Made by a program: the position numbers and the translations under genes. The notes beneath the pieces were generated by a model, which saw only the letters and a list, made by a program, of their open reading frames with translations, was not told the origin of the DNA and did no database searches. DNA of 7,486 bases from Fimenecus sp051881415 (GTDB taxonomy: Bacteria; Bacillota; Clostridia; Oscillospirales; Acutalibacteraceae): NCBI GenBank assembly GCA_051881415.1, contig JBJEPV010000153.1, positions 1 through 7,486 of the forward strand, in the 5' to 3' direction. This document shows, piece by piece, positions 1-6,761 of this stretch. Position 1 is the stretch's first letter; every line of letters begins with the position of its first letter.

Positions 1-116
1 CGGATCGATCGCCTGGTGCGGGCGGCTGCTGTGGCCGCTTTTGCCGTGTACCGTTTATTTTGTGATAGGAATTCTAAACTTTTCGGTCGATTTTCGCAAG
101 CGTTATGTTGCTTTTT

Positions 117-145
117 ATTATATAATTGAACAAATAGAATGTCAA
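117..145 (-). promoter_or_regulatory. Perfect-consensus sigma-A promoter firing leftward
   Basis: Read on the minus strand, 145-140 is TTGACA and 122-117 is TATAAT, with a spacer of exactly 17 bases (139-123). Both hexamers match the vegetative sigma factor consensus completely. The transcript would start near position 110 and run out of the left edge of the window. No start codon with a ribosome binding site is visible on that strand before the edge, so the driven gene lies outside, or the product is an untranslated RNA. Confidence 0.75.
121..126 (+). promoter_or_regulatory. Rightward -10 box TATAAT, probable promoter of the DUF5107 pair
   Basis: TATAAT at 121-126 is 45 bases ahead of the first start codon. 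It shares the palindrome ATTATATAAT (117-126) with the leftward promoter. At 16-18 bp spacing there is no recognisable -35 box (the 17 bp position, 98-103, reads AAGCGT) and no TG extension. A second reading is TTCGCA (93-98), 17 bp, TATTAT (116-121), matching 4/6 and 5/6 of the consensus. Either way rightward initiation looks weaker than leftward, so it may depend on an activator. Confidence 0.4.
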
Positions 146-170
146 ATTTTCAATCTGTAAGAGGTAGCGT

Positions 171-3100
171 ATGGAACAGTTTTCAAAAGTTAAGGTCTGG
201 GAAGAAACGGTCATACTCCCCACATATGAAATCGGCGCACCCGACAAAAACCCGATGTTTTTGGAAAAGCGCGTGTATCAGGGTTCGTCGGGCAAGGTGT
301 ATCCGCACCCCGTAATCGACAAAATTTACGACACAAAAACCGACAAGGAATACAAGGCGGTTTTTCTTGAAAATGATTATATAAAGGTGATGCTTTTGCC
401 TGAAATCGGCGGCAGAATTCAGCGTGCCACCGATAAAACCAACGGCTACGATTTTGTCTATTACAATCAGGTTATTAAGCCCGCCCTTGTCGGGCTTGCA
501 GGGCCGTGGATTTCGGGTGGTATTGAGTTTAACTGGCCCCAGCATCACAGACCCAGCACCTTTGACGAGGTGGATTATACATACTTTGAAAATGCGGACG
601 GCTCTGCCACCGTTGTAATGAGCGAAATTGAAAATATGTTCCGCACCAAAGGTATGGCGCGCTTTACGCTGTACCCCGACCGCACGTATATCGAAATTAA
701 AGCGCAGTTATATAACCGCACCGATGTACCGCAAACCTTCTTGTGGTGGGCAAATCCTGCCGTTGCGGTGAATGATAACACCCGCAGTATTTTCCCGCCC
801 GATGTCACCACGGTAATGGACCACGGCAAGCGTGCTTCGTCCACTTTTCCAATCGCAACAGGCACCTATTACAAGGTGGATTACAGCCGCGGGGTGGATA
901 TTTCCCGCTATAAAAACTTACCTGTGCCCACTTCTTATATGGCGGCAAAATCCGACTATGATTTTGTGGGCGGTTATGATGACGGCGTGCACGCCGGTAT
1001 TCTCCATGTTGCCGACCACCATGTTTCCCCCGGCAAAAAGCAATGGACTTGGGGGTGCGGTGATTTCGGCAAGGCGTGGGACAGAAATTTGACGGACGAG
1101 GACGGTCCTTATGTAGAACTGATGACCGGGTGCTTCACCGACAATCAGCCCGATTTCACCTTTATCGCCCCTATGGAGGAAAAGCGCTTTACCCAGTATT
1201 TTATGCCGTATAAGCAAATCGGCACGGTGCATAATGCCACAAAAGACCTTGCTATGAATTTTGAAAACGGCGCGGTGCATCTGTATGCCTCGGGCAATGT
1301 GGGCGAAATTACCGTAGTTTCCCTTGCAAACGGTAAAGTGACGCAAAGCGAAAACATTGTTTTACTGCCAAGCGAAACCGCCGAAATTAAAATTCCAAAT
1401 CCCGAAAATACAGAAGAAATAAGAATACTTAAAAACGGCAGACAAGTTCTCAACTACATAGTCAACGGTAAAAAACAGGAACCAACGCCGCCCGCCGTCT
1501 GCCCGCCCGAGCCGAAGGACTGCAAAACCACCGAGGATTTGTATTTGTACGGCTTACATATTGAGCAGTACCGCCACGCAACTTACCTTGCCGAGGATTA
1601 CTATTTAGAGGGGTTGCGCCGCGACGAAACGGACATTCGTCTCAATAACGCTTATGGCTTGCTTCTTTTGAGAAGAGGACAGTTTTTGGAAGGTGAGTCC
1701 TATTTCAGAAAAGCCATTGAAAAATCCACCCGTTCCAATCCCAATCCCTATGACTCGGAGCCGTATTACAATTTGGGGTTGTGCCTGCTTTACCAAAACA
1801 GACTTGCGGAAAGTTATGATGCGTTTTACAAAGCGGCGTGGAGCAACGCCTGTCAGGAGGGTGCGTTTTATTTCCTTGCCTGCATTTCGGCGCGAAACGG
1901 CGAATATGAAACCGCACTTGACCATATTGAGAACGCTATTATCAAAAACAGCCGCAATTATAAGGCGCGAAATCTCAAAGCCCTTATTCTGTTGCAGCTC
2001 GGCAGAGAAAGCGAGGCGGTAAGCCTTGCCAAAGAAACAAATTCTCTTGACCCGATGGATTTTATCAGCCGCCGCATTTTGGGAGAGACGCCCGAAATGC
2101 GCATAGATACTGCCATTGAAATTGCTCTCGAATACAAGGCAGGCGGTTTTTACGAAGATGCAATCCGAGTTTTACTTGAAACGAAATCAGCGTATCCGCT
2201 TGTGCAGGTTCACCTTTCCGATTTATACGCACTTCTCGGCGTTGCCGAAACCGCCAAAGGTTGTTTGGAACAGGCAGAACAAGCGGACAGTTACCTCTGC
2301 TTCCCGCACAGGCTCGATGATATGCTTGTGCTTGAAAATGCAATCAAAAACTGCGAAAACAACGCCATGGCAAATTACTATCTCGGCTGTCTGTACTATG
2401 ATAAAAAACGCTACGACGATGCAATCGCCTGTTGGGAAAACGCCGTAAAGAAAAATCCGCAATTCCCCACGGCGCACCGCAACCTTGCCCTTGCGTATTA
2501 CAACAAAAAAGGTGACGAAAAAGCGGCTTTGCAAGAACTCGAAACTGCATTCTCGCTGGACAAAACCGATGCAAGAGTGTTGATGGAATTAGACCAGCTT
2601 TACAAAAAAGCACAAGTTTCGCCGAAAGACCGCCTTGCGCGTTTAGAAAAGCATTTGGATTTAGTGGCTTTCCGCGACGATTTATACACGGAATATGTCA
2701 CGCTTTTAAACTTAAACGGCGAATACGAAAAAGCCCTTGCCTGCCTGTTGTCCCATCCTTTCCACCCGTGGGAGGGCGGCGAGGGCAAAGCGCCCGCGCA
2801 GTATGTTGCCGCGCTTTGCGCCTTGGCAAAAGAGAAAATCGAAAACGGCGAGTATGAAATAGCCGTTCCCCTTTTAGAGCGCACCTTTGCGTACCCTTAC
2901 AATCTCGGGGAGGGCAAACTCTACGGCGCACAGGAAAATCTGCAAAATTATTTATTGGGGATTGCGCATGAAAAATCAGGTAATTCAGAAGAAGCAAAGA
3001 AATATTTTGAAAAAGCATCTTCGGGGCTTTCCGAGCCGCAAAGCGCCATGTTTTATAATGACCAGCCGCCCGAAACGATTTTCTGCCAAGGTCTTGCTCT

Positions 3101-3398
3101 TTGTAAACTCGGCAAAACCGAGGACGCAAATCTCCGCTTTGACAAACTGATTTCATACGCGGATGCGCATATGAACGATGATGTGAAGATAGACTATTTT
3201 GCAGTTTCTCTGCCCGATTTCTTGGTCTTTGATGAAGATTTGAATAAGAAAAACCGCGTGCATTGCCTGTTTATGAAAGCGCTGGGGCTGCTCGGAAAAG
3301 GCGAAAAGATAAAGGCGGAAAATCTGTTCAAAGAAGCGTTTGCGCTTGACAACAGCCACTTTGCCGCCCATTTCTACCAACAACTTTTTACGGCGTAA
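171..3398 (+). CDS. DUF5107 domain protein with long TPR-type C-terminal half
   Basis: This 1075-residue protein has two halves. Residues about 35-345 match what I know of DUF5107, a beta-sandwich domain resembling galactose mutarotase (aldose 1-epimerase). Signature stretches are LPEIGGR (76-82), SGGIEFNW (115-122), the WW pair at 192-193, QWTWG (291-295) and YVEL (314-317). Residues to about 430 look like further beta strands, then a proline-rich linker with two cysteines (C444, C451) leads to a helical region (about 455-1075). Clear TPR units include YYNLGLCLLYQNRLAESYDA (532-551) and YYLGCLYYDKKRYDDAIACW (736-755). Two GEGK motifs at 870-873 and 913-916 sit within the helical part. There is no signal peptide or membrane segment, so it is probably cytoplasmic. 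The ATG follows AGAGG (160-164) at 6 bases. A role on sugars is inferred from the fold and from nearby glycosidases; it could be a mutarotase, an isomerase, a hydrolase or a non-catalytic binding scaffold. Family assignment is firm, activity unknown. Confidence 0.9.
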   Translation: MEQFSKVKVWEETVILPTYEIGAPDKNPMFLEKRVYQGSSGKVYPHPVIDKIYDTKTDKEYKAVFLENDYIKVMLLPEIGGRIQRATDKTNGYDFVYYNQVIKPALVGLAGPWISGGIEFNWPQHHRPSTFDEVDYTYFENADGSATVVMSEIENMFRTKGMARFTLYPDRTYIEIKAQLYNRTDVPQTFLWWANPAVAVNDNTRSIFPPDVTTVMDHGKRASSTFPIATGTYYKVDYSRGVDISRYKNLPVPTSYMAAKSDYDFVGGYDDGVHAGILHVADHHVSPGKKQWTWGCGDFGKAWDRNLTDEDGPYVELMTGCFTDNQPDFTFIAPMEEKRFTQYFMPYKQIGTVHNATKDLAMNFENGAVHLYASGNVGEITVVSLANGKVTQSENIVLLPSETAEIKIPNPENTEEIRILKNGRQVLNYIVNGKKQEPTPPAVCPPEPKDCKTTEDLYLYGLHIEQYRHATYLAEDYYLEGLRRDETDIRLNNAYGLLLLRRGQFLEGESYFRKAIEKSTRSNPNPYDSEPYYNLGLCLLYQNRLAESYDAFYKAAWSNACQEGAFYFLACISARNGEYETALDHIENAIIKNSRNYKARNLKALILLQLGRESEAVSLAKETNSLDPMDFISRRILGETPEMRIDTAIEIALEYKAGGFYEDAIRVLLETKSAYPLVQVHLSDLYALLGVAETAKGCLEQAEQADSYLCFPHRLDDMLVLENAIKNCENNAMANYYLGCLYYDKKRYDDAIACWENAVKKNPQFPTAHRNLALAYYNKKGDEKAALQELETAFSLDKTDARVLMELDQLYKKAQVSPKDRLARLEKHLDLVAFRDDLYTEYVTLLNLNGEYEKALACLLSHPFHPWEGGEGKAPAQYVAALCALAKEKIENGEYEIAVPLLERTFAYPYNLGEGKLYGAQENLQNYLLGIAHEKSGNSEEAKKYFEKASSGLSEPQSAMFYNDQPPETIFCQGLALCKLGKTEDANLRFDKLISYADAHMNDDVKIDYFAVSLPDFLVFDEDLNKKNRVHCLFMKALGLLGKGEKIKAENLFKEAFALDNSHFAAHFYQQLFTA

Positions 3399-3402
3399 TT
3401 TG

Positions 3403-3410
3403 AAAAGGAG
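3403..3410 (+). promoter_or_regulatory. Ribosome binding site that fixes the second DUF5107 start
   Basis: AAAAGGAG lies between the stop of the first gene (3396-3398) and two in-frame ATGs. The ATG at 3412 is 1 base after it, too close for initiation. The ATG at 3418 is 7 bases after it, which is ideal, so 3418 is chosen. Starts inside the previous gene (such as 3340) have no such site. Confidence 0.8.
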
Positions 3411-3417
3411 AATGGCT

Positions 3418-5325
3418 ATGCCGAGACTTGAAACAAGAACATACCGCGTTTCTGCCTTTACAAGCGAAAACTGTTTGCCGCACCTGTCACAAGCAAAAGA
3501 AGCACACAAAACAAAATCTACCATCGACGATTTTGAGGGGCTGTTTATCGACTACGGGTACCGTGAAACCGCTTACCCGTATACACAGCAAAATGCCTAT
3601 TCAGAGGAATTCAAGCAGGAAATACCCGTGGCTGTTTTGGAGAATGAATATCTGTATGCCGAATTTCTGCCGACGCTCGGCGGGCGGCTTTGGAAATTGT
3701 ACGATAAAAAACAGCAAAAAGACATTCTTTACACCAACGATGTTATCCGCTTTCGCAATTTGAGTATTCGCAACGCTTGGTTTTCGGGCGGTGTGGAATG
3801 GAATTGCGGCGTAATCGGTCATTCGCCGTTTACCTGCTCGCAAATGTACTGCGCGTTTGTCACGGGCAAAAACGGCGAGGAGGTTTTGCGGTTTTACGAA
3901 TTTGAGCGTACCCGAGAAATCTATTATCAAATGGATTTTTGGTTGGAGGAAAACAAACTGATGACCGCCGTGCGGATTGAAAATCCAAATACCGAGGTTG
4001 TGCCGATGTATTGGTGGAGCACAATGGCGTCGCCTGAATTTCAAGGCGGACGGGTGATTGTGCCCGCCGTCAGTGCCTACAACAACTCCGACGGCATGGG
4101 CATCAAAAAATCTACCATACCGTTTGATAAGGGCGTAGAGGTGTCTTACCCCGAAAATATCCCCGATACGATTGATTATTTTTATGATATTGCGCCCGAA
4201 GCGGACAAATTCATCGCCAATGTGGATAGCGAAGGCTTTGGGCTTTTGCAGATTTCAAGCAACAACTTAAAGGGGCGAAAGCTGTTTTCGTGGGGGCACA
4301 GAAAAGGCTCTGCCCATTGGCAGAAGATGCTGACGGATAAAGCAGGGTGTTATGTAGAGGTGCAGGCAGGCTTGGGCAAAACGCAGTATGAGTGTATTCC
4401 CATGCCGCCCAAAACCGTTTGGACTTTTTCGGAGTGCTACACGCTTGCCGCAATCCCGAAAACTGCCGTGACTGCCGCGTATACCGAAGCGGTAAACGCC
4501 GTGGAAACGCAAATCAAAGCTATCGGCGACAGCGCGGCGTTAGACGCACGCTTGCCCGAAATTGCCGAGAATATTAGCCTGCAAACGGGCAAAACCGTGC
4601 AAATGGGTAGCGGCTTCGGGTTTCTGTACGGCGCGCTCGGCGGCAAAATCCCGAAACAGCTTGCATTTTCGGAAAATGACGACATTAAAGGCTGGCTGTC
4701 GCTTTTGCACGGCGAAGCGCCTGAAACGGATTTATCCTTTGCCTACGGCGCACGCATGGAACGGTTGCTTTCGGAAAATCAAACGCTGTGCGATTGGAAT
4801 GTGCCGTATCAGCTTTCGTTACTCTCCTATGACCGGCGGGATTTTCAAAAGGCAAAACAGCTTTGCGAAAAAAGTATGCTTTTCGACAGCAACGAAAAGA
4901 ACAATCACCTGTATGCCCACATTCTCTATCAACTCGACGACGAAAACAGCGTGTATTTTGCGAAGAAGTGCCTGCGGTTGCCAAATCAAAATTACGCCCG
5001 CTTTGAAAGCATTTTTTCGCTGCTTTTGAAATGCAATGCCTTTGATACGCTGATTGCGGAATTTGATTTTCTGGACGCGTCTCTGCAAAGCAATCCGCGG
5101 CTGCTATTGTACCTTTGTGTCGCGTATTTCAAAAGCGGCAATGCGAAGCGCGCCGAAGAAATTCTGCTTTGTGACGGCGGACTGCACATTTTGGATTTTC
5201 GCGAGGGCGACCGCATTTTAGACGCGTTGTACCGCGGCATCCGCCACACCCTTTACGGCGAAACCGACAGCGAAATCACCGTGCCCGAGCAGTTTGATTT
5301 TATTGTTTCGGGGTTGCAAGGGTGA
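3418..5325 (+). CDS. Second DUF5107 domain protein, diverged paralogue
   Basis: This 635-residue protein repeats the landmarks of its upstream neighbour: FLPTLGGR (83-90) for LPEIGGR, FSGGVEWN (122-129) for ISGGIEFN, a WW pair (199-200), KLFSWG (288-293) for KQWTWG, and LTDKAGCYVEV (305-315) for LTDEDGPYVEL. The acidic residue in GG-I/V-E (E127) and in YVE (E314) is kept in both, as is a histidine shortly after the first motif (H135; H125/H126 in the neighbour). The DUF5107 domain covers about 65-345. The rest, about 350-635, is mostly helical with TPR-like hairpins around 462-520 and 530-585, much shorter than in the first protein and without the GEGK motifs. No signal peptide is seen. The gap to the upstream gene is 19 bases, so the two are almost certainly co-transcribed, and a terminator follows directly. 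They may form a hetero-complex or handle different sugars; this is inference. Confidence 0.87.
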   Translation: MPRLETRTYRVSAFTSENCLPHLSQAKEAHKTKSTIDDFEGLFIDYGYRETAYPYTQQNAYSEEFKQEIPVAVLENEYLYAEFLPTLGGRLWKLYDKKQQKDILYTNDVIRFRNLSIRNAWFSGGVEWNCGVIGHSPFTCSQMYCAFVTGKNGEEVLRFYEFERTREIYYQMDFWLEENKLMTAVRIENPNTEVVPMYWWSTMASPEFQGGRVIVPAVSAYNNSDGMGIKKSTIPFDKGVEVSYPENIPDTIDYFYDIAPEADKFIANVDSEGFGLLQISSNNLKGRKLFSWGHRKGSAHWQKMLTDKAGCYVEVQAGLGKTQYECIPMPPKTVWTFSECYTLAAIPKTAVTAAYTEAVNAVETQIKAIGDSAALDARLPEIAENISLQTGKTVQMGSGFGFLYGALGGKIPKQLAFSENDDIKGWLSLLHGEAPETDLSFAYGARMERLLSENQTLCDWNVPYQLSLLSYDRRDFQKAKQLCEKSMLFDSNEKNNHLYAHILYQLDDENSVYFAKKCLRLPNQNYARFESIFSLLLKCNAFDTLIAEFDFLDASLQSNPRLLLYLCVAYFKSGNAKRAEEILLCDGGLHILDFREGDRILDALYRGIRHTLYGETDSEITVPEQFDFIVSGLQG

Positions 5326-5348
5326 TTTGCCGCATTTACTGTATACGA

Positions 5349-5384
5349 AAGCCCGCAGACCTTTTCGGCTTGCGGGCTTGTTTT
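5349..5384. terminator. Intrinsic terminator shared by the convergent genes
   Basis: AAGCCCGCA (5349-5357) pairs perfectly with TGCGGGCTT (5371-5379), a 9 bp GC-rich stem with a 13-base loop. On the plus strand it is followed by GTTTT (5380-5384), giving a normal intrinsic terminator 23 bases after the second DUF5107 stop. On the minus strand the stem is followed by only a short TTTCG, so it is weaker there, but it sits just past the stop of the GH101-like gene and could serve both directions. Confidence 0.8.
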
Positions 5385-6729
5385 ATACATATTCCACGAG
5401 GTATGCCGTATCGGGCGCGAGGGTGAGCGCAAGCGTGCCGTTTTGCACTGCCGTATCGCCACAGTATTCGTTGCCGTTTTCGGTGATTTTGTAAATTTTA
5501 GCCTTAGTAACGCCGCTTTCAAACACCGTCCATTTGCGGCTGTCGCCGTTTTTGCTGTATGCAACATAGGTTTTTTCCTTTTGCACAAGGGGCAGAAGCA
5601 GTGTGTCGCCGTCTTTTACGGTTTTGCCGTTTTGTGTGATTTTTTTACCCTTGGCATATGAAATGATATTGTCGGAAAATGCGCAGTATTTACCGTTCCC
5701 TTTGCCTTTGATTGCAAGCCGCTTGTGCGAATTGAGAAAGTGACAGGGCACCTGATATGTTGCAAAGCGGTAAATAAAATCCTTTGCCCAATTCGGATTG
5801 CCTTTTGTTACAATATCCTCACCGTGCATATTGCCGTAGAAGATTTTGTTATATATTTCCTCTCTGAATTCGCCGCCGCAGTAGATTTGAGGGGGATAGC
5901 GCAACAATTCAGCATCGGTCACACGGTAGCACCACCAGCTCAGGGGAATAATGCCCACCGTATCCATAGGAGATGATTTATAATGGTCTCTCGGCAACCC
6001 GAAAATAGGTCTGTTGGGAAGATTTTCACTTTCCTTGTATGTAAATTCCGAGGTAATATCAATACCATTTGATTTTACATATTCAATCATTTTACGCCTT
6101 GCTTCCTGCATTTCTTTAATGCTTACATAGGGCGCATAATTTTTATAGCATTGAAAATTATCCACATGAATGGTGCCCGTTTCTGCGATAAAGGGGAAGG
6201 TGTCAACAAAACGGTCAAACTGCCGCTTGAAAAGCCCCGATTCCCAATATGCCTTGTGGCAAGTTTTGTAGCATTTCCGACCGTTGTAATTTTCAATGGC
6301 GTGGGGCTTGCCGTTTTTCTTTCTTATCAGCGCCCCTGCTTTCACAAAATCTTGAAAGGACGGTGCGTTGTCATAAGCGTCGTTAAAATTGATGTGTACG
6401 CTTATCACGGAATGATATTTCTTTGCCTCATCGCTTAACCACTTGAAACTGTCATATGCCGTTTCGTCCTCGGGGCGTTTGAGTGCACTGTTTACTTCAA
6501 AAAAGTCGGGGTATTTGTCATCGTGCCCGAGATACTGCCACCCGACAAGATAATAAATCTTTGTAATACCCTGCGTAATGTTATCAATCTTTTTTATGTA
6601 ATCGAGGGCGTCGCGAAAGGGCAGCAAAACCTTGCTTTTGCCGGGATTCCCTTTATCAGGGACTGCCATACCCAATTTCATAACCATACAACTTGCATAG
6701 TCGTAGTTGTAATTCCAAACTCTTTCCAT
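5383..6729 (-). CDS. Compact GH101-like glycoside hydrolase (endo-alpha-N-acetylgalactosaminidase-related)
   Basis: This 448-residue protein follows the catalytic core of GH101 enzymes as I recall them from the pneumococcal and bifidobacterial members. LVGWQYLGHDDKYPD (61-75) corresponds to the GYQ..GHDSGHPD block. SVHINFNDAYD (110-120) corresponds to GIHVN.SETY. IHVDNF (187-192) corresponds to the YVDVWG strand carrying the nucleophile, and ITSEF (225-229) to the strand with the acid/base glutamate. This makes D190 and E228 the predicted catalytic pair, 38 residues apart against 32 in the pneumococcal enzyme. Residues about 355-448 form a beta-rich tail (KWTVFESG, then a final TLAPDTAYLVEYV) like the domain after the barrel in GH101. 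Classical members exceed 1000 residues, are secreted and release Gal-beta-1,3-GalNAc from O-glycans. This one lacks the extra domains and any signal peptide, so it probably acts inside the cell on small substrates. AGAGGA (6743-6738) precedes the ATG by 8 bases. It follows the GH36 gene by 32 bases. Substrate is uncertain. Confidence 0.75.
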   Translation of the reverse strand: MERVWNYNYDYASCMVMKLGMAVPDKGNPGKSKVLLPFRDALDYIKKIDNITQGITKIYYLVGWQYLGHDDKYPDFFEVNSALKRPEDETAYDSFKWLSDEAKKYHSVISVHINFNDAYDNAPSFQDFVKAGALIRKKNGKPHAIENYNGRKCYKTCHKAYWESGLFKRQFDRFVDTFPFIAETGTIHVDNFQCYKNYAPYVSIKEMQEARRKMIEYVKSNGIDITSEFTYKESENLPNRPIFGLPRDHYKSSPMDTVGIIPLSWWCYRVTDAELLRYPPQIYCGGEFREEIYNKIFYGNMHGEDIVTKGNPNWAKDFIYRFATYQVPCHFLNSHKRLAIKGKGNGKYCAFSDNIISYAKGKKITQNGKTVKDGDTLLLPLVQKEKTYVAYSKNGDSRKWTVFESGVTKAKIYKITENGNEYCGDTAVQNGTLALTLAPDTAYLVEYV

Positions 6730-6761
6730 AAAAATATTCCTCTCAGCCTGATTTTGATAAA

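Larger units (their letters stand above)
1..170. other. Non-coding leader upstream of the DUF5107 pair
   Basis: No gene can be supported here. The first 50 or so bases are GC-rich and the rest is AT-rich. A short GC stem (22-27 with 33-38, including one T-G wobble, loop 28-32) is followed by TTTT at 39-42; it could be a weak terminator for an unseen gene entering from the left, or chance. The plus strand is open from position 2 to a TAA at 158-160, but without a start and with the change in base composition I do not call it a gene. The minus strand from 110 down to 1 has no ATG or GTG and only a very short TTG frame, so anything transcribed leftward must begin translation outside the window or be a non-coding RNA. 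Confidence 0.6.

Noticed and set aside
95..102. CGCAAGCG as a LacI-family operator
   Set aside because: Only three base pairs of symmetry; too short to separate from chance.
2..160. Possible C-terminal end of an upstream plus-strand gene stopping at 158-160
   Set aside because: No start, no recognisable family, and the second half is AT-rich promoter-like sequence containing two -10 boxes.
3340..3417. Upstream in-frame starts for the second DUF5107 gene (3340, 3412)
   Set aside because: 3340 lies inside the first gene without a ribosome binding site and 3412 is one base from the AGGAG; 3418 has ideal spacing.
183..5249. Many open frames of 60-150 codons on the minus strand and in other plus frames inside the two DUF5107 genes
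   Set aside because: They overlap genes with clear protein homology, give compositionally odd products and have no ribosome binding sites or family matches; they are shadows.
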